This document shows positions 23,713 through 35,561 of a stretch of DNA of 64,000 bases, one piece after another; position 1 is the first letter of the stretch, and each line of letters opens with the position of its first letter. The stretch is from positions 39,601,834-39,665,833 of the forward strand of contig CM033745.1 of the NCBI GenBank assembly GCA_019671005.1, given 5' to 3'. The notes beneath the pieces are model-generated. The model did no database searches, was not told the origin of the DNA, and was given only the letters and a program-made list of their open reading frames with translations. The translations under genes were made by a program, and so were the position numbers. This stretch comes from Hibiscus mutabilis (Eukaryota; Streptophyta; Magnoliopsida; Malvales; Malvaceae).

Positions 23713-24491
23713 TGTTGGGCTTGTAATCCTTCAACTGAATATCTGATGAAAGGTGTAAAGATCTCTTGTGAAGTTGCGAAGCAAAAACCGATAAAGGAAA
23801 TGACAATTTTGACACAAAAAATATTAGAGTGGTTCGACCTTCTCGACCAAGGTCTACATTCACTTCCTTAGCATCTACACTAAGGATTTCCCAATTCACT
23901 ATCATGAATTCTTTCTTTTTACAGGACAAAGAGTAACCTTTACAACCTATCTTTTTACGGGCTAAGATAGAACTATCTCCCTAGTTTGTATAAGGATCAA
24001 CTAGAACCTATCCCTCAACAATGAGGTCTTGACATTTGTAAACAGAATACCTCTCTAGGTGGGTTGTTTACAGTTTTTGGCTCACTAGAATTGGACTAAA
24101 GAAATACAAGAGATTGCAAGAAATAGACAATAAAATTCTACTCTCTTGATCTTTAAACTTGGACTTCCATCTCCTTATTCTTCAAGTGTCCTTGGCTTTT
24201 GTATCGGCACACGAAGTTCTCACTGGAAAACTTAAAACAAAAAGTATATCGGTACAAGGCATAGCCGTACTGGTACAGGCAGCTTCGTATCGATATTGGG
24301 AGTATTGTACCGATATTGAAGACATGTTTTTGACATTTAAACCATTTTGGAAATGTTTGCTCAAGTCAAAAATACTTTTAAAAGCTTTCAAACATATTTT
24401 TCAAGTATTTTGGACTTTGACATATTTTTGTAATTCTACTTAAATCCAAAAATATTTTTTATTGAGTTATATCAAAATAAATATCTCAACA
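23713..24491 (-). repeat. 5' LTR of the short Sirevirus-like element
   Basis: 779 bp, matching 21954-22981 apart from an internal deletion of about 250 bp following the cttggctt word and many point differences. Confidence 0.85.
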
Positions 24492-24813
24492 AAGTAGAAT
24501 GATAAAAACAATCGCAATATCATCAACAATTGATACAATGTGAAAAAGAGCACATAATGACCGAAGTTTGGCTAATGATGAAGAGAAGTGATGAGTGACT
24601 AGGGTTAAAAGGATAACAAAGTTATAGAAAAAAATGAATAACTGGATTTTATTCAAAATGGATCTAATTAAAGTAATCAGCCCAATACATGAGTATGACA
24701 TATATGGCCCAACATCTTAATGTTATAACTAACACAACAAAACTAACAAATTTATAACAACCTACTAACTAACTACCCTTAATTTTCTACTAATTATATT
24801 ATATATTCTAACA

Positions 24814-24965
24814 AGGGCCTAAAGATAGGCAAGGGTTCCCTCATCATGATAGAAGGGGAGAAGAAGACTGACAGATTATGTCTTGCAGAGTTCCACAGTC
24901 ACAAGAGATATTGTTGCGACTACCTCTTCTTTTTCTGATGATGATATTACTAGACTTCGGAAAAG
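24814..24965 (+). pseudogene. Copia pol relic, part 2 (pre-integrase)
   Basis: The frame reads LKIGKGSLIMIEGEKKTD, shifts frame, then continues with QSSTVTRDIVA and SDDDITRL, the segment just before the copia HHCC integrase zinc finger. It directly follows, in the family order, the NLKKNLISL segment that ends at 20172. The match fades after 24965. A frameshift and the missing integrase core make it non-functional. Confidence 0.65.
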
Positions 24966-27900
24966 ATGTTTCTATTGGATTAAAATCCGCAATTGTGGGC
25001 ACATATGTATAATATATGTTGCTATTATAAAGTATGACACAAAATTAAGTGACCAATTATGTTACACGTATTATAATTATTAAATTGTCATGAAATTAAA
25101 AGTGTAGATACCATAAGTTATATTTATAACTCAATGAAGGGCAGAGTTATAAATATTAATAAACTATTTTAATTCAGTTTATATAAAGGGTAGTGGTCCT
25201 CGATATATAGGTTAACTTGCTTATCTCTCCTTCTCTGTAATAGAGTTGTGTGACAAGAGGTAAATTATATTCTCGAAAGATCAAACCATTTCCGGAAAAT
25301 CTCTATTAATGGATTCAGGTGTGCTTCCACAAATCTAGTATTTGTTCTTAATAATTTAACATGTATAGATCTTGAGTTTATATTTATATCAAATATATTT
25401 TGGTTCTAACAGTCTCTTCTTAAGTTTTCAAGAGCAGATGCCGCAAAAGCGTCAAGATCTTTTATTGCATGCGTTAAGATGCCTTTGATCCAGCATGGTT
25501 TGCTAAACAGGCTTAACTGCATTCTGTAGGGTGGCAAGAGAACAGTAGAATATTTCCACAAATTTTAACTTCGGCAAATTTACTAAATAAGGCCTCTATT
25601 TACTAAACTTTCCCCTTTTTGTATTTTTGTCACTTAGTTTCTGAATCCAATTTCAGAAGACACTAGGGTAACATTGGTTGCACTATTTGAAAAACAAATC
25701 TGGTTATCGGTTTCCGACAATTTTCGAATACCGATACTTAGGCGTTACATATGTTTTTAACAAAGCTTTGTTAGTTGCAGCAATAATCTATAATATTGGA
25801 CGATCAAAACTTTCACAAGATAAAACTTTTTAATTTACATCGTTGAAGCTTGCGAGGACTGCATCTATTTACTATATTTGGTGGAAGATGAACTCCAGGA
25901 GACATGTCTGTAAGATGTGGGATATATGGCAGAACTGAAATCTATAAGGCTGTACCATGATTTTCTTTGTAGCAGACATTTCTGCTTTCGTGTTAAACTT
26001 TGAATTGAATTTCAATTAAAAAGAAAATGGCGTTCTTTATGGAATTTAAGAAACTTGGATGTTAAAGCATATGCTTCGTGTGGAGTAGGTACTAGCTGGC
26101 TTAACAGCAATGGTATGTGTTATATCTATGGTAGCTCTACTCAAGAACTCCAGAAATGGTCTTAAGCGCTTCCACACTTAGCAACTCCGAGAGTGATTCA
26201 TGACAGCAGTTCCTTTGGAAGCAAGCAATACCGAAAATAAGGATACTAGAGGCCTGTACGGTCTTGTGGAACAGACCATTGTCAAGAGCTATAGTACTTT
26301 GAAGGACAACTGCCTCACCCACGTTACCAAACTGCTAAGCCCATTGATTGGGAACTGGACCTAATCCTGTCGACCCGGCAATAGCTATCACTAGGTCTAG
26401 CTTCATCCCATCAAACAGTACAAGAGATTATAAATACTATAGAGTTAGAGAGAACGGGACAGAGAGAACAAAGGAAAAATACCCCTTTCCCATTTTACTC
26501 TACCTTCCTTACTTCTCCGACCATCGTATTAGTTGTGGCTCTCTATCTAGATCTACAAGATGAATCGTATGAAATCGCCACAACCATCCTGGTCCTCATC
26601 TCCACCTCCCATGTTCATTGTCTGCTAACTTTGTGCATAACAGTGTGATATACGTATGGATCGTTAAATTGTTAATAATTCCTATTGTTCGCTTGCATGC
26701 TTTATAAACATATACAGCTAAATAGAGAGAATTTCGACCTACATAAGGCCTCTGAAAGAGGCATCAAAATTGAAGTTACATGTATATGTACATGTAAAAT
26801 TAAAAAGAGATGCACATATATTTTCATAACGTTTTGTATGGTTAATAGTTTTAATAATACAATCATTTCATTTATCAGTATAATCGTACTTGTCATACTT
26901 TAAAAATTTTAAAGTTTTAAATTGATCCAATATCTCTATTATTTCGATCAAGAAAATTGTCTTTACATATGTATTTGAAAATTTTAAGTTTATTACATTT
27001 TAATTAACATAAAACTCAACCTGTATGATAATGGTTGGTTTGTTAAAATATTAATCATGTAAAATTTTACATTAGTAGAAGTATAGATATGTGGTAATAA
27101 AAATATACATAATTTATGCTGAAAATTTTCATTTTAACAGCGTGGCACAGCCGCAGCCACCCACAAAGAGGAAATTGTAAATGTTAACGTAAACGTTACC
27201 CCAAACAAATGAAGTGGTTTAATTTCTTGGATAGCTGCAAACAGTTTGTTGAACCATGAAAACAACATGACTCAACTGCCAAACCCTGCTTTCCATGGTA
27301 ATTTAATTTAAACACAAAGACCATACATTATATACTCCATATGTACATATGGTGTTCCAACATAGGAAGTGCTGTTGTTAGGTAGCAGCACAATCAACAT
27401 TTTATGCCTTATTCATGATGCCCAATCCTGAATGATTCCAGAAGTCACCCAATTGTACGTATAACTTACTATTCTCTTTAATTTTCTGCATTTCCTACTT
27501 ACTATAATAATCATTTAGTATTTTCTTCTGTGTTTTTACTGATAAAATCTGTAGAAGCCATTCGGCAATCCCACCCACTTAATATATACGTTGCCTCACA
27601 TGGCATATGCTAACCATCTTTTCAAGTCAACCGCTGATATAATATATATGTATATATACAATGCTAATCATCTTTCTTCAAGCCATGCTGCAACCTGAAA
27701 AGAATCCTAGTTCATCACCATTAACTAATTGCAGCATCTGCCTCATGTATTGTATATAAACATATGTGCGTCTGTATGTGTGTTATGCAGTAATCGTCGT
27801 GGCGTCGATCGATACTGGCAGCTTGAGAATCAAGTCGAAGAAAATGTGGGGGGAAGTTTAAAATATCAAGGTGTTTATGGTTTTTGTAATTCATGCATTT

Positions 27901-28369
27901 ATTAATTGGTCTAAAGGAAAGTTAATATTTAGCAGAATTACAACGACAACTGTGGTGATAAATGTATGACAATTATAAGGTATTTTATGTGAGCAATACA
28001 TTAGTCCAAAGATTAATTTATTGTTTGACATAGTTTATTGTCAATGTTTGATTGCTACAACAAGAGTATACCACTTACAGTTAATATTACTGTCCAAAGA
28101 CTTGATATTAATGTTGTGTTTGGTATCTTGAGGGGAACCAACCATTATTTTGAATTTATTTATTTACTTATGAATAATTATGTGAGCTTGTTTTTATTTT
28201 ATTTTATTTTATTTATTTATTTTTGTTCTATATTTATGTAATTTATCTTTTTCTGTCACAATATTTGTTAAAATACATTCTACACTCATGTTTAGTGAAA
28301 CTAATTTCAAGGAATAAAAAAGACACTTACATATTATATTTGGTGGTTGTATGAACATAGACTTTGCAC
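24966..28369. other. Long AT-rich spacer without a supported gene
   Basis: 25085-25410 resembles an LTR-like or promoter-like stretch ending in ggttctaacag, but I found no partner. The minus frame at 26137-26322 (61 codons) and the plus frame at 26348-26563 have no recognised domain. Runs of TA occur near 27640. Nothing else is recognisable. Confidence 0.4.
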
Positions 28370-28651
28370 CAAGGAAAGAACAATTTGCACCTCTCACTGC
28401 GGTAAACACCCTTAAAAGGAATTTTGAGAGGTGAGATCGTTCAAATCGCATGAGTCTAATGATCATAAAGCACAACATTCTAGATGTCTTTTGGAGCACA
28501 AATCTAAAGAGACTACACATACTTAGAGTTTTCTTGACAAAATTAAGAATTATTTTACCTAAAATATTAAGGTTAAGATGACATCACTTATGTCTTCTTT
28601 GATGTCTATGAAGTATAAGGGTTAAGGAAATGTGAGCGAGTACTATGAAAA
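28370..28651 (+). pseudogene. Copia gag relic, part 1
   Basis: The plus frame reads DRSNRMSLMII, then SFLDKIKNYF in another frame, then LMSMKYKG, in the order of the copia gag (UBN2-type) domain. Several stops and frame changes are present. It is cut at 28651 by the Tekay-like element and resumes at 38391; the shared gaaaa is the TSD. Confidence 0.7.
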
Positions 28652-30707
28652 TATAACACCCCATTCTCGGTCTAGTGGAGAACCGAGTCAAAAAGTGTTA
28701 TCGAAAACTTATTCGGATTTTACCTTTTGGTGCCTTTAAACTCATTTTAACTAGTTTTCCATTTCACAAACATGCCAACTTTCACATTCAACACCTAAGC
28801 ACTATTAGGCTATTACACACATATCAAAATATGCAAACATAAAATGTCCGAGTCATATGCCACCTTACTAGGAGTTCAAAGAAAAAGTTAAGTATACATA
28901 TAATTGGTGGAAGTGACTTGCAACTGCAACTACACGATCGGAGCCTAGAATACTTCAAGATCCTGAAATGCATGAGACACACGAATGTTAGGCTTACATA
29001 GGCTAGTGAGGTAGTTATAACAAATGCACAATAATTTATTAAATACATGAATGACATGTAGGCATGCTTGGGGTAACAATTTACATGGCATCAATCATAT
29101 AAAAACATATTCAAAGCCAATAGTCATGATTCCATATAGCAATTATAAATCATATAAACATATCATTTCCCTTGGACATGGTAACCAATGGATACGCGGA
29201 TCCCTTGTACACTACACATATCGGAAATAGGCTGTAGCCTTGAGCCGTAGCTCCAGAAAATATCCCTTACACAAACCAACCTTATCTCACCACATATAGG
29301 TCGTAGCCCCGGACCGTAGACCAATCCCTTACTTAGTGAGCTCGAATAATCCTATGGCATGCCAATTGTATCCAATGTCCACAAGTGTCCAAGGATCACA
29401 CATATCATCATAGTTCTTACCTTTGTTCTCGTAAGCCATAACGTATCAGATCACAAATTGAGCCTTAGCTCTACATATCATATCATGGCATATTCATATC
29501 AAAATCACATATAGCATAATTCAAGTATCGTATATGAGCTTACACACAACAACTATACCGAAAACTTACCATGCTTACCATTAGCATCCACACAGCTTGC
29601 TCTACTTGAGCCGTTAACAAAATGCAAATTGTAACACAAAACAAATACAACGGGATGGCACCTTGCCTATCCCTTGACACAACTACACTCACATTGAATA
29701 TCGATGCTTTTAAGGCTCCCGAATTACCACTCTTTGGCACTTAGCTTTCGAGGGAGATGAAGATGGATTCTTCTCCACTTCTTGAGCTCGTCCAAAAATT
29801 AAGGATTGCATTAGAATCAAACACAATGACTTACAAACGTTTTTCAAGCTTACCGAAGCTTGTAGACAATATCGAAATAACGAAATATGGGCTTCAATTT
29901 GAACCTTGCAGACCTAATCTTGGAATTAAACCTTAACAGATGATGGAATCATCAAATTAATGTAGGGGTTTTACTCACCAAGTTGTAGGCTTTCAAATGA
30001 TGTATCGAAATTGGACAAGGATCGATGATCGAATCGAGGTGCTTGCTTAGCTTGAGGTTGAAGATTACAATGGTGGTGTGAGCTTTCTTTCAAGAAAAAA
30101 GTGAGGTTTTTGGCTTCGGGTGATTCAAAAACAAGGATAGAGACTTCCTTAATCATTTAAACCATCCTAAATCCTTTGGTCAATTCCCACCTCCCTCATA
30201 TCCAATAGGAGGCATTCCCTCAAACAAGGAAAGCTTAAACAATTATTTTTCATATTTTCAAGCCATCACGCAAGTTGGAGACATTTCATGACTAATTGTC
30301 ATCCTTTCTGACCACTTTCACGTGAGGAGTGGCAAGCAAGGAGGTGAGTCAGCCCCTAAGTTTCAATTTCTTCAATTTAGTCACCAAAATAAATTTCTGC
30401 AGTGACCCATATCGATACATCTTATGACCGTATCGATACGGCTAAGCCAAATCTAGTAAGTTAATTATAGGCAGTTAGGCTGTACTGATACTGGTCTCAC
30501 CGTATCGATACGCCTGACTCAGATTTCACATTTCCAACTTTAAACTTCTTACAAAGGGATCCAATTGATCACATCAAGTCCATATAGCTTCATTATTAAC
30601 GAAAAAGGGTACATAGATTAAATATTTACATCACTTGGGTCCACTAGATTCAAAATTTATGATTACTGGAACCTAATTCCGACTAGGCCGATTTTCAGGA
30701 TGTGAAA
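28652..30707 (-). repeat. 3' LTR of the Tekay-like element (deleted form)
   Basis: 2,056 bp. It is homologous to 35562-38390 but lacks about 775 bp present there at about 35615-36390. It has exact GTAYCGRTAC sites at 30430-30439 and 30502-30511. The small minus frames at 28824-29057, 29540-29740 and 29971-30156 are not genes. Confidence 0.9.
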
Positions 30708-30708
30708 A

Positions 30709-30722
30709 CTCTCCCCTTAAGA
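30709..30722 (-). other. Polypurine tract
   Basis: On the minus strand the purine-rich cttaaggggagag lies directly before the 3' LTR start. It primes plus-strand DNA synthesis in this element type. Confidence 0.75.
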
Positions 30723-30759
30723 AAATTCGTCCTTGAATTTTCACTCTAGTTGAACAGAT

Positions 30760-30990
30760 GGGGGTATTGCTTTTGCATTGCTTCTTTTGGTTCCCACGTT
30801 GCTTCCTCAACCGAATGACTTCTCCAAAGGAGTTTTACTAGGGGCACAAATTTTTTTCGAAGCCTCTTGACCTCTCATGCGAGGATCTCCATTGGTTCTT
30901 CCTCGTACGTCAGATTGGATTGAATCTTCACAGACTCTAGCTCGATCACATGGGAGGGATTGAACTGGTACTTTTGTAGCATAGACACGT
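30760..30990 (-). pseudogene. Chromodomain at the end of Tekay-like pol
   Basis: The minus frame reads RINNVFHVSMLQKY, the usual stretch after the integrase core, then VKRLRKKFVPLVKLLW and SVEEATWEPKEAM, the end of a retrotransposon chromodomain. In the family this domain helps target integration to heterochromatin. There is one in-frame stop between EEPMEILA and EVKRL. Confidence 0.8.
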
Positions 30991-32300
30991 GAAAGACATT
31001 ATTAATTCGACTTAACTCTTCAGGGAGAACTGTCGGTAAATAACAGGTCTAACTCTCTCGATCACCTCGAATAGGCCAATGAAACGAGGACTCAGCTTCC
31101 CTTTTTTGCCAAAACAAAGGATCTTCTTCCATGGAGATACTTTAAGGAAAGCTTTCTCACCAACATTATACTGAATGTCTCTTCTTTTCAAATCAGCATA
31201 AGCTTTTTACCGGCCGAACGCAGCTTTGAGCCAGTCACGGATGATGGTTACCCTTTCTTCGGTTTCCTGAAGTAAGTCAGGGCCTAACATCTTACCTTCA
31301 CCAAGCTCGGTCCAACAGAGAGGGGTCCTACATCTCCTCCAGTAAAGGGCCTCATAGGGTGCCATTTGAATCGAGGCTTGGTAGCTATTGTTGTAAGCAA
31401 ATTCCACTAAAGGTAGGGATTTCTCCCATGTATTCTCGAAGTCAATAACACAGGCTCAAAGCATGTCTTCCAGAATCTATAAGGAAGAATCGGGATTGAT
31501 AAAGGACACTTATACATATAGATAAAAAAGAAATAAGGTTATCTGAATAACCCTTTCAGTTTTACCATCGGTCTGAGGATGGAAAGTAGTGCTTACGCGC
31601 ACTTGAGTTCTCAAAGCCTCTTGTAGGGTCCTCCAAAACCGGGATGCAAAGCGTGGATCATGATTGAAAATAATGGACATAGGAACTTCGTGTAAACGAA
31701 TAACTTCTTGAATGTACAACCCAGAAAGCTTAGGCAAATCGAAGTTCATTCTCACCAGAATAAAATGAGCAGATTTGGTGAATTGGTCCACATTGACCCA
31801 AATCGCATCATTCTTCTTTGATTTCACTGGCAAGCCACTTACGAAGTCCATCGTAATACGCTCCCATTTCCACTGTGGAAGCTCGATAGGTTGTAAATGA
31901 CCAGTAGGCACCTTGTGCTTGGCTTTAACCTGTTGGCAAGTAAAGCACCTAGCCACGAAGTCTGTGATCTCACCTTTCATACCAGGCCACCAATACTCAA
32001 GTCTTTATACATTTTGATAGCTCTATGATGAACGAAAAAAGACTCGAATGGGCTTCGTTCAGGATTTGATCCGGAAGATCATCATCATCAGGGACATAGA
32101 TACGGTTCCAGAAACACAACAGACTTTCAGAATTTATAGAAAAGTTAGGATTTGGCTTATTCTTGATCCTTTCAATAAGAATCCGTAACTCCTCATCAGA
32201 TTCTTGGAGTGCTTTGATTCGAGACACAATGGTTGACTGAACTCTCAATTCAGCCAATAACTTGTCATGCTTCTTAAGCCGGAAGTGAGCATTCAGACAT
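30991..32300 (-). pseudogene. Tekay-like integrase
   Basis: The minus strand carries the zinc-finger end (ARCFTCQQVKAKH) and the core with MDFVSGLP (first catalytic Asp, near 31847), FNHDPRF and TDGKTERVIQ (catalytic Glu). The family motif is SDRDPRF; here the catalytic Asp of that motif is Asn, so the DDE triad is broken. The core is followed by WMEFAYNNSYQ-type and APYEALYWRRCRTPLCW sequence. Stops interrupt the frame near 31510 and elsewhere. The enzyme would have joined the cDNA to host DNA in the nucleus. Confidence 0.88.
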
Positions 32301-32309
32301 CTCGGAGAG

Positions 32310-32700
32310 GGATTGGGTTTTTGACTTAGAGCATCAGCCACAACATTGGCTTTACCAGGATGGTAATCAATGACCAAGTCATAGTTTTTCAAAAGCTTCA
32401 TCCATCGTCCTTGACGAAGATTCAACTCTTTCTAAGTCAAAAAATACTTCAGGCTCTTATGATCAGTGTACAAGTAACATTTCTCACCGTATAGATAGTA
32501 CCTCTAAATTTTTAAGGCAAACACAATAGCAGCTAACTATAAATCATGTGGTAGTTCAGCTCGTAAGGTTTAAGCTGACATGAGGCATAAGCAATGACTC
32601 TTCCTTCTTGCATAAGCACACAGCCTAATCCCAAGTGGGATGCATCACTGTATACGGTGAAGTCTTTGCCTGACACAGGTTTCACCAAGATAGGGGCATA
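32310..32700 (-). pseudogene. Tekay-like RNase H
   Basis: The minus frames contain YDLVIDYHPGKANVVADALS, the conserved RNase H end, and, further upstream, a broken LGCVLMQEG / VIAYAS segment. Several stops lie between 32430 and 32600. The family enzyme removes the RNA strand during reverse transcription. Confidence 0.8.
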
Positions 32701-33567
32701 GGTTAAAACTTACTTGAGCTGATCAAAACTCCTTTGTTGCTCTACCGTCCATGCAAAGGGAGTTTCTTTACGGAGAAGCCTTGTCAAGGTTGCAGTAATC
32801 ATTGAGAGCCCTTTAACGAATCTATGATAGTAGCCTGCAAGGCCCAGAAAGCTACGAACTTCTCCAACATTCTTCGAAAGAATCCAGTCAATAATTGCTT
32901 GAATCTTTTTTGGGTCCACCTGAATTCCCGCAGAAGAAATCACATGACCCAGAAAGGATACTTCAAATACCCAGAACTCACATTTGTTGAATTTATCATA
33001 TAGCTATTTCTCTCGAAGAGTCTGAAGCACAATCCGGAGATGTTCTTCATGAGTGGCAGAGTCCTCGGAATAGATCAAGATGTCGGCTATTAACACAACC
33101 ACGAATCCATCTAGGTAGGGTCGGAACACATGGTTCATCAGGTCCATGAAGGCTGCAGGTGCATTGGTAAGCCTAAAAGGCATTACCAAGAACTCATAGT
33201 GGCCATATCTAGTTCAGAAGGCAGTCTTTGGAACATCAGACTCCTTCACTTGCATTTGGTAGTATCTGGATCGTAGGCCTATCTTAGAAAAGGCAGAAGC
33301 ACCCTTCAACTGGTCGAAGAGGTCATCGATCCTCGGTAACGGATACTTATTCTTGATTGTTACTCTATTCAACTGGCGATAGTCAATACATAGTTGCATT
33401 GATCCATATTTCTTCTTGACAAATAAAACCGGTGCTCCCCAGGGTAAGGAACTCAATCGAATGAATCCCTTATCTAACATGTCTTGGATTTGGGCCTTCA
33501 GCTCTTTTAATTCAATTAGAGCCATCTTATACAGAGTAATAGAGACTGATGTAGTCTTTGGTTGCAC
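32701..33567 (-). pseudogene. Tekay-like reverse transcriptase
   Basis: The minus frames read ELKELKAQIQDMLDKGFIR, WGAPVLFVKKK, LCIDYRQLN, NKYPLPRIDDLFDQL, MPFRLTNAPAAFMDLMN and VRSFLGLAGYYHRFVKG, the full ordered set of Ty3 RT motifs. The active-site FIDDIL box reads LIADIL, so one catalytic Asp is lost. An Arg codon before YGHYEF is a stop, separating the frames at 33214 and 33189, and a further stop lies near 33003. Not functional. Confidence 0.92.
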
Positions 33568-33588
33568 TTCAATCCTGAATTCTACTTC

Positions 33589-34100
33589 TCAATAGGGAGG
33601 GAGTCCCAAAAGTTCATCAGGAAATACGTTAGGGAATTCTTTCGCTACCGGCACATTCTTGAACTTTAGATCTTCTTTGGACTCCATAGCACACAAGGTA
33701 GCTTCACTAGGCTCGAGTTTAGTTTTCATCAAGGTTATGCTTTCTTTTCCAAGTCCACAAAAGTACAGTTTTTTCTTCAAACAATCTACCCATGCCTAAT
33801 GTTCAGCTAGCCAATCAAGGCCTAGGATAAGATCGAACTCATGAAAAGGTAAGGCCATCAAGTTAGCCGGAAACGAGATCCATTGGATCCTTAAAGGACA
33901 AGCTTTACAGATCGACCGAATAACCACACTATCTCCTAGTGGGTGAGAGACAACAATCTCAAAAGTGACTGGTTCATATTCTAAGGCATACTTTACAATC
34001 AATGGCTCACTGATGAAGAAATGCGTAGAGCCTGGGTCTATAAAAGCATAAACAAGATCATAACAAGTTCCATAAGATCATAACAAGTTCCACCATACCT
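33589..34100 (-). pseudogene. Tekay-like aspartic protease
   Basis: The minus strand carries AFIDPGSTHFFIS (active-site Asp at about 34036-34038; the usual DSG/DTG reads DPG here) and, downstream, DLILGLDWLAEH, the protease flap-end motif of Ty3 elements. The frame 33589-33780 that follows includes VAKEFPNVFPDELLGLPP, the protease-RT linker. Stops separate the pieces. Confidence 0.85.
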
Positions 34101-34269
34101 GCAATCACATCTGGATCATCATCTTGCTCTCAGCCTCGTACATGATACATCTAGGCTAAAGTCTAGGGATCGCGTCCAACTGAAGGAGCATTGGTGTTGC
34201 GAGGTCTCCCCACTAATCCAGACGTCACTTGTCTCGCTCTCTTTCCTTTGTTTAGATTATTCTAAGAAG

Positions 34270-35403
34270 CTATAGAGGTAGGAGCATTTGAATTCTGCGA
34301 ACACTGGCTGATGAAGTGACCAGATTCACCACAGGGTAACATGATTCTAACTATTTGCGGTACTATTCGGGGTGTCTCTTCTGACAAAAATTATATAAGG
34401 GAATCCGTGAACATCTCCTAGAACCGACTGTAATGTCAATAGAAGCTGTACGAGCAATAGATGTCCTCGGGGAATGGGACTGTGGCACATATCCTAATCT
34501 TGGCAGTTGTTGGAAGGTGGCAGACTTTTGGTCCCACTGTCTACCCTTCTTTTGAGGCATATGAGGTCTAGAATCATCTCAGAACCTCTTATCAGATCTG
34601 GCTTGGTTCCCTTTCCTCCTCTCATAAGCCTTCTAGGAGGCTTCAGTAGCAATTTCTCAGTTGACCAAGTTCTGAAAACCCTCAAACTCTAAAATAGTGA
34701 AGAGAGGAAGTAACTCATCGCAAAGGTCGTCGATGAACATTCTACACTTCTCCTTTTTTGTGCGTATGATCTCAACACCATACCTCACATACTTTCAAAA
34801 ATCGTGGTTATACTGCTCTATAGGTCTTCCTTCTTGTCTCAGATGGAGGAACTTCTTACGCCTTTCAGCAATATAATGTTTACTGGCATACTTATTGCGG
34901 AACTCCTAAAGAAAGAAGCCTCGTATGATTCAGTGCTCAAGCATCGTAAGGGTAACAATGTCCCACCAACTCTGAGCTTTTTCGAAAATCAAGGCCAAGA
35001 CACACTCTAACTTATGCTCCTCGGGGCACTTCATCTGCTTATTCAGGAATTTAAGAGTATTCTCTAGCCAATACTCTGCTATCTCAGGATTATCCAGGTC
35101 TTGGCCAGTGAAGGTGTAAACTGGATACTAATGGAGCTTGTTAATAGGGGCTCCTGAAACAGATGAAGACGTTTTAGTAGGTTGCGATGGTGGTTCTTGC
35201 CTAAGAGACACGACCACTTGCTTAATCATGTCAGCCATTGACATTAGATACTCATGTTGAGCGGGAGGCATCGGAGAAGTATGAGGTGGATCATTCTGCC
35301 CCACTTGTTCATATCTAACCTCAGCTCTCAGATTATCCTCTTGTGTCAAGGAGGAGTCGGGGTGCGGTTCATTTATGGCACGCCTATCAATAGGTGCAGA
35401 CAT
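34270..35403 (-). pseudogene. Tekay-like gag
   Basis: The minus frame begins at an ATG at 35403 (MSAPIDRRAINEPHPDSS), about 140 bp inside the primer-binding site. Later frames give the Ty3 gag body and a basic linker (RFRDD-type, PQKKGRQWDQ). The CCHC knuckle near 34303-34340 reads CGESGHFISQC, with the first Cys out of frame. Stops and frame changes are frequent. The family protein forms the particle shell and binds RNA. Confidence 0.8.
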
Positions 35404-35540
35404 TTTTAGATCTAATCATACAGAAAAGATTTAATCGTTTAAATTGCAAGTCACAAATAACATATACAAATAAAATCCTAGGTGGCATATACAGATGCAG
35501 AATCATAACAGACTTTCGTTTAGTCCTAGAACCGACTAAA

Positions 35541-35557
35541 CCTAGGCTCTGATACCA
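35541..35557 (-). other. Primer-binding site of the Tekay-like element
   Basis: On the minus strand it reads tggtatcagagcctagg, four bases after the LTR end. It matches the initiator Met-tRNA 3' end in its first 12 bases. Confidence 0.85.
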
Positions 35558-35561
35558 CAAA

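Larger units (their letters stand above)
21954..24491 (-). mobile_element. Short non-autonomous Sirevirus-like (copia) LTR element
   Basis: The LTRs are at 21954-22981 and 23713-24491. On the minus strand they start tgttgagatat and end caagcccaaca. The primer-binding site for initiator Met-tRNA (attggtatcagagc on the minus strand) is at 23699-23712. A purine-rich tract adjoins the 3' LTR at 22982-23000. Flanking 5-mers are aagca (21949-21953) and aagta (24492-24496). Internal DNA is only about 730 bp and carries no gag or pol; the 138-codon minus frame 23513-23929 runs from the LTR across the primer site and is not a gene. The 5' LTR lacks about 250 bp, including the GTAYCGRTAC part. Confidence 0.85.
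20362..24813 (-). mobile_element. LTR-like element without visible coding genes, hosting another element
   Basis: Direct repeats of about 247 bp lie at 20362-20609 and 24568-24813. On the minus strand both begin tgttagaata and share cactcatcgcttctctt-like words. They flank about 1.4 kb of own sequence (20613-21953, 24492-24567) plus the nested element 21954-24491. I found no recognisable gag, pol or primer-binding site, so this may be a non-autonomous LTR element or a patchwork. With the extra arm from 20173 it splits the copia pol relic. Confidence 0.5.

Noticed and set aside
23513..23929. 138-codon minus-strand open frame
   Set aside because: It runs from the LTR across the tRNA primer-binding site of a retroelement and shows no domain.
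26137..26322. 61-codon minus-strand frame with gene-like composition
   Set aside because: No recognisable motif and no flanking exon; not enough to call a gene.
28209..28520. 103-codon minus-strand open frame
   Set aside because: It lies partly opposite the copia gag relic that reads on the plus strand and has no domain of its own.
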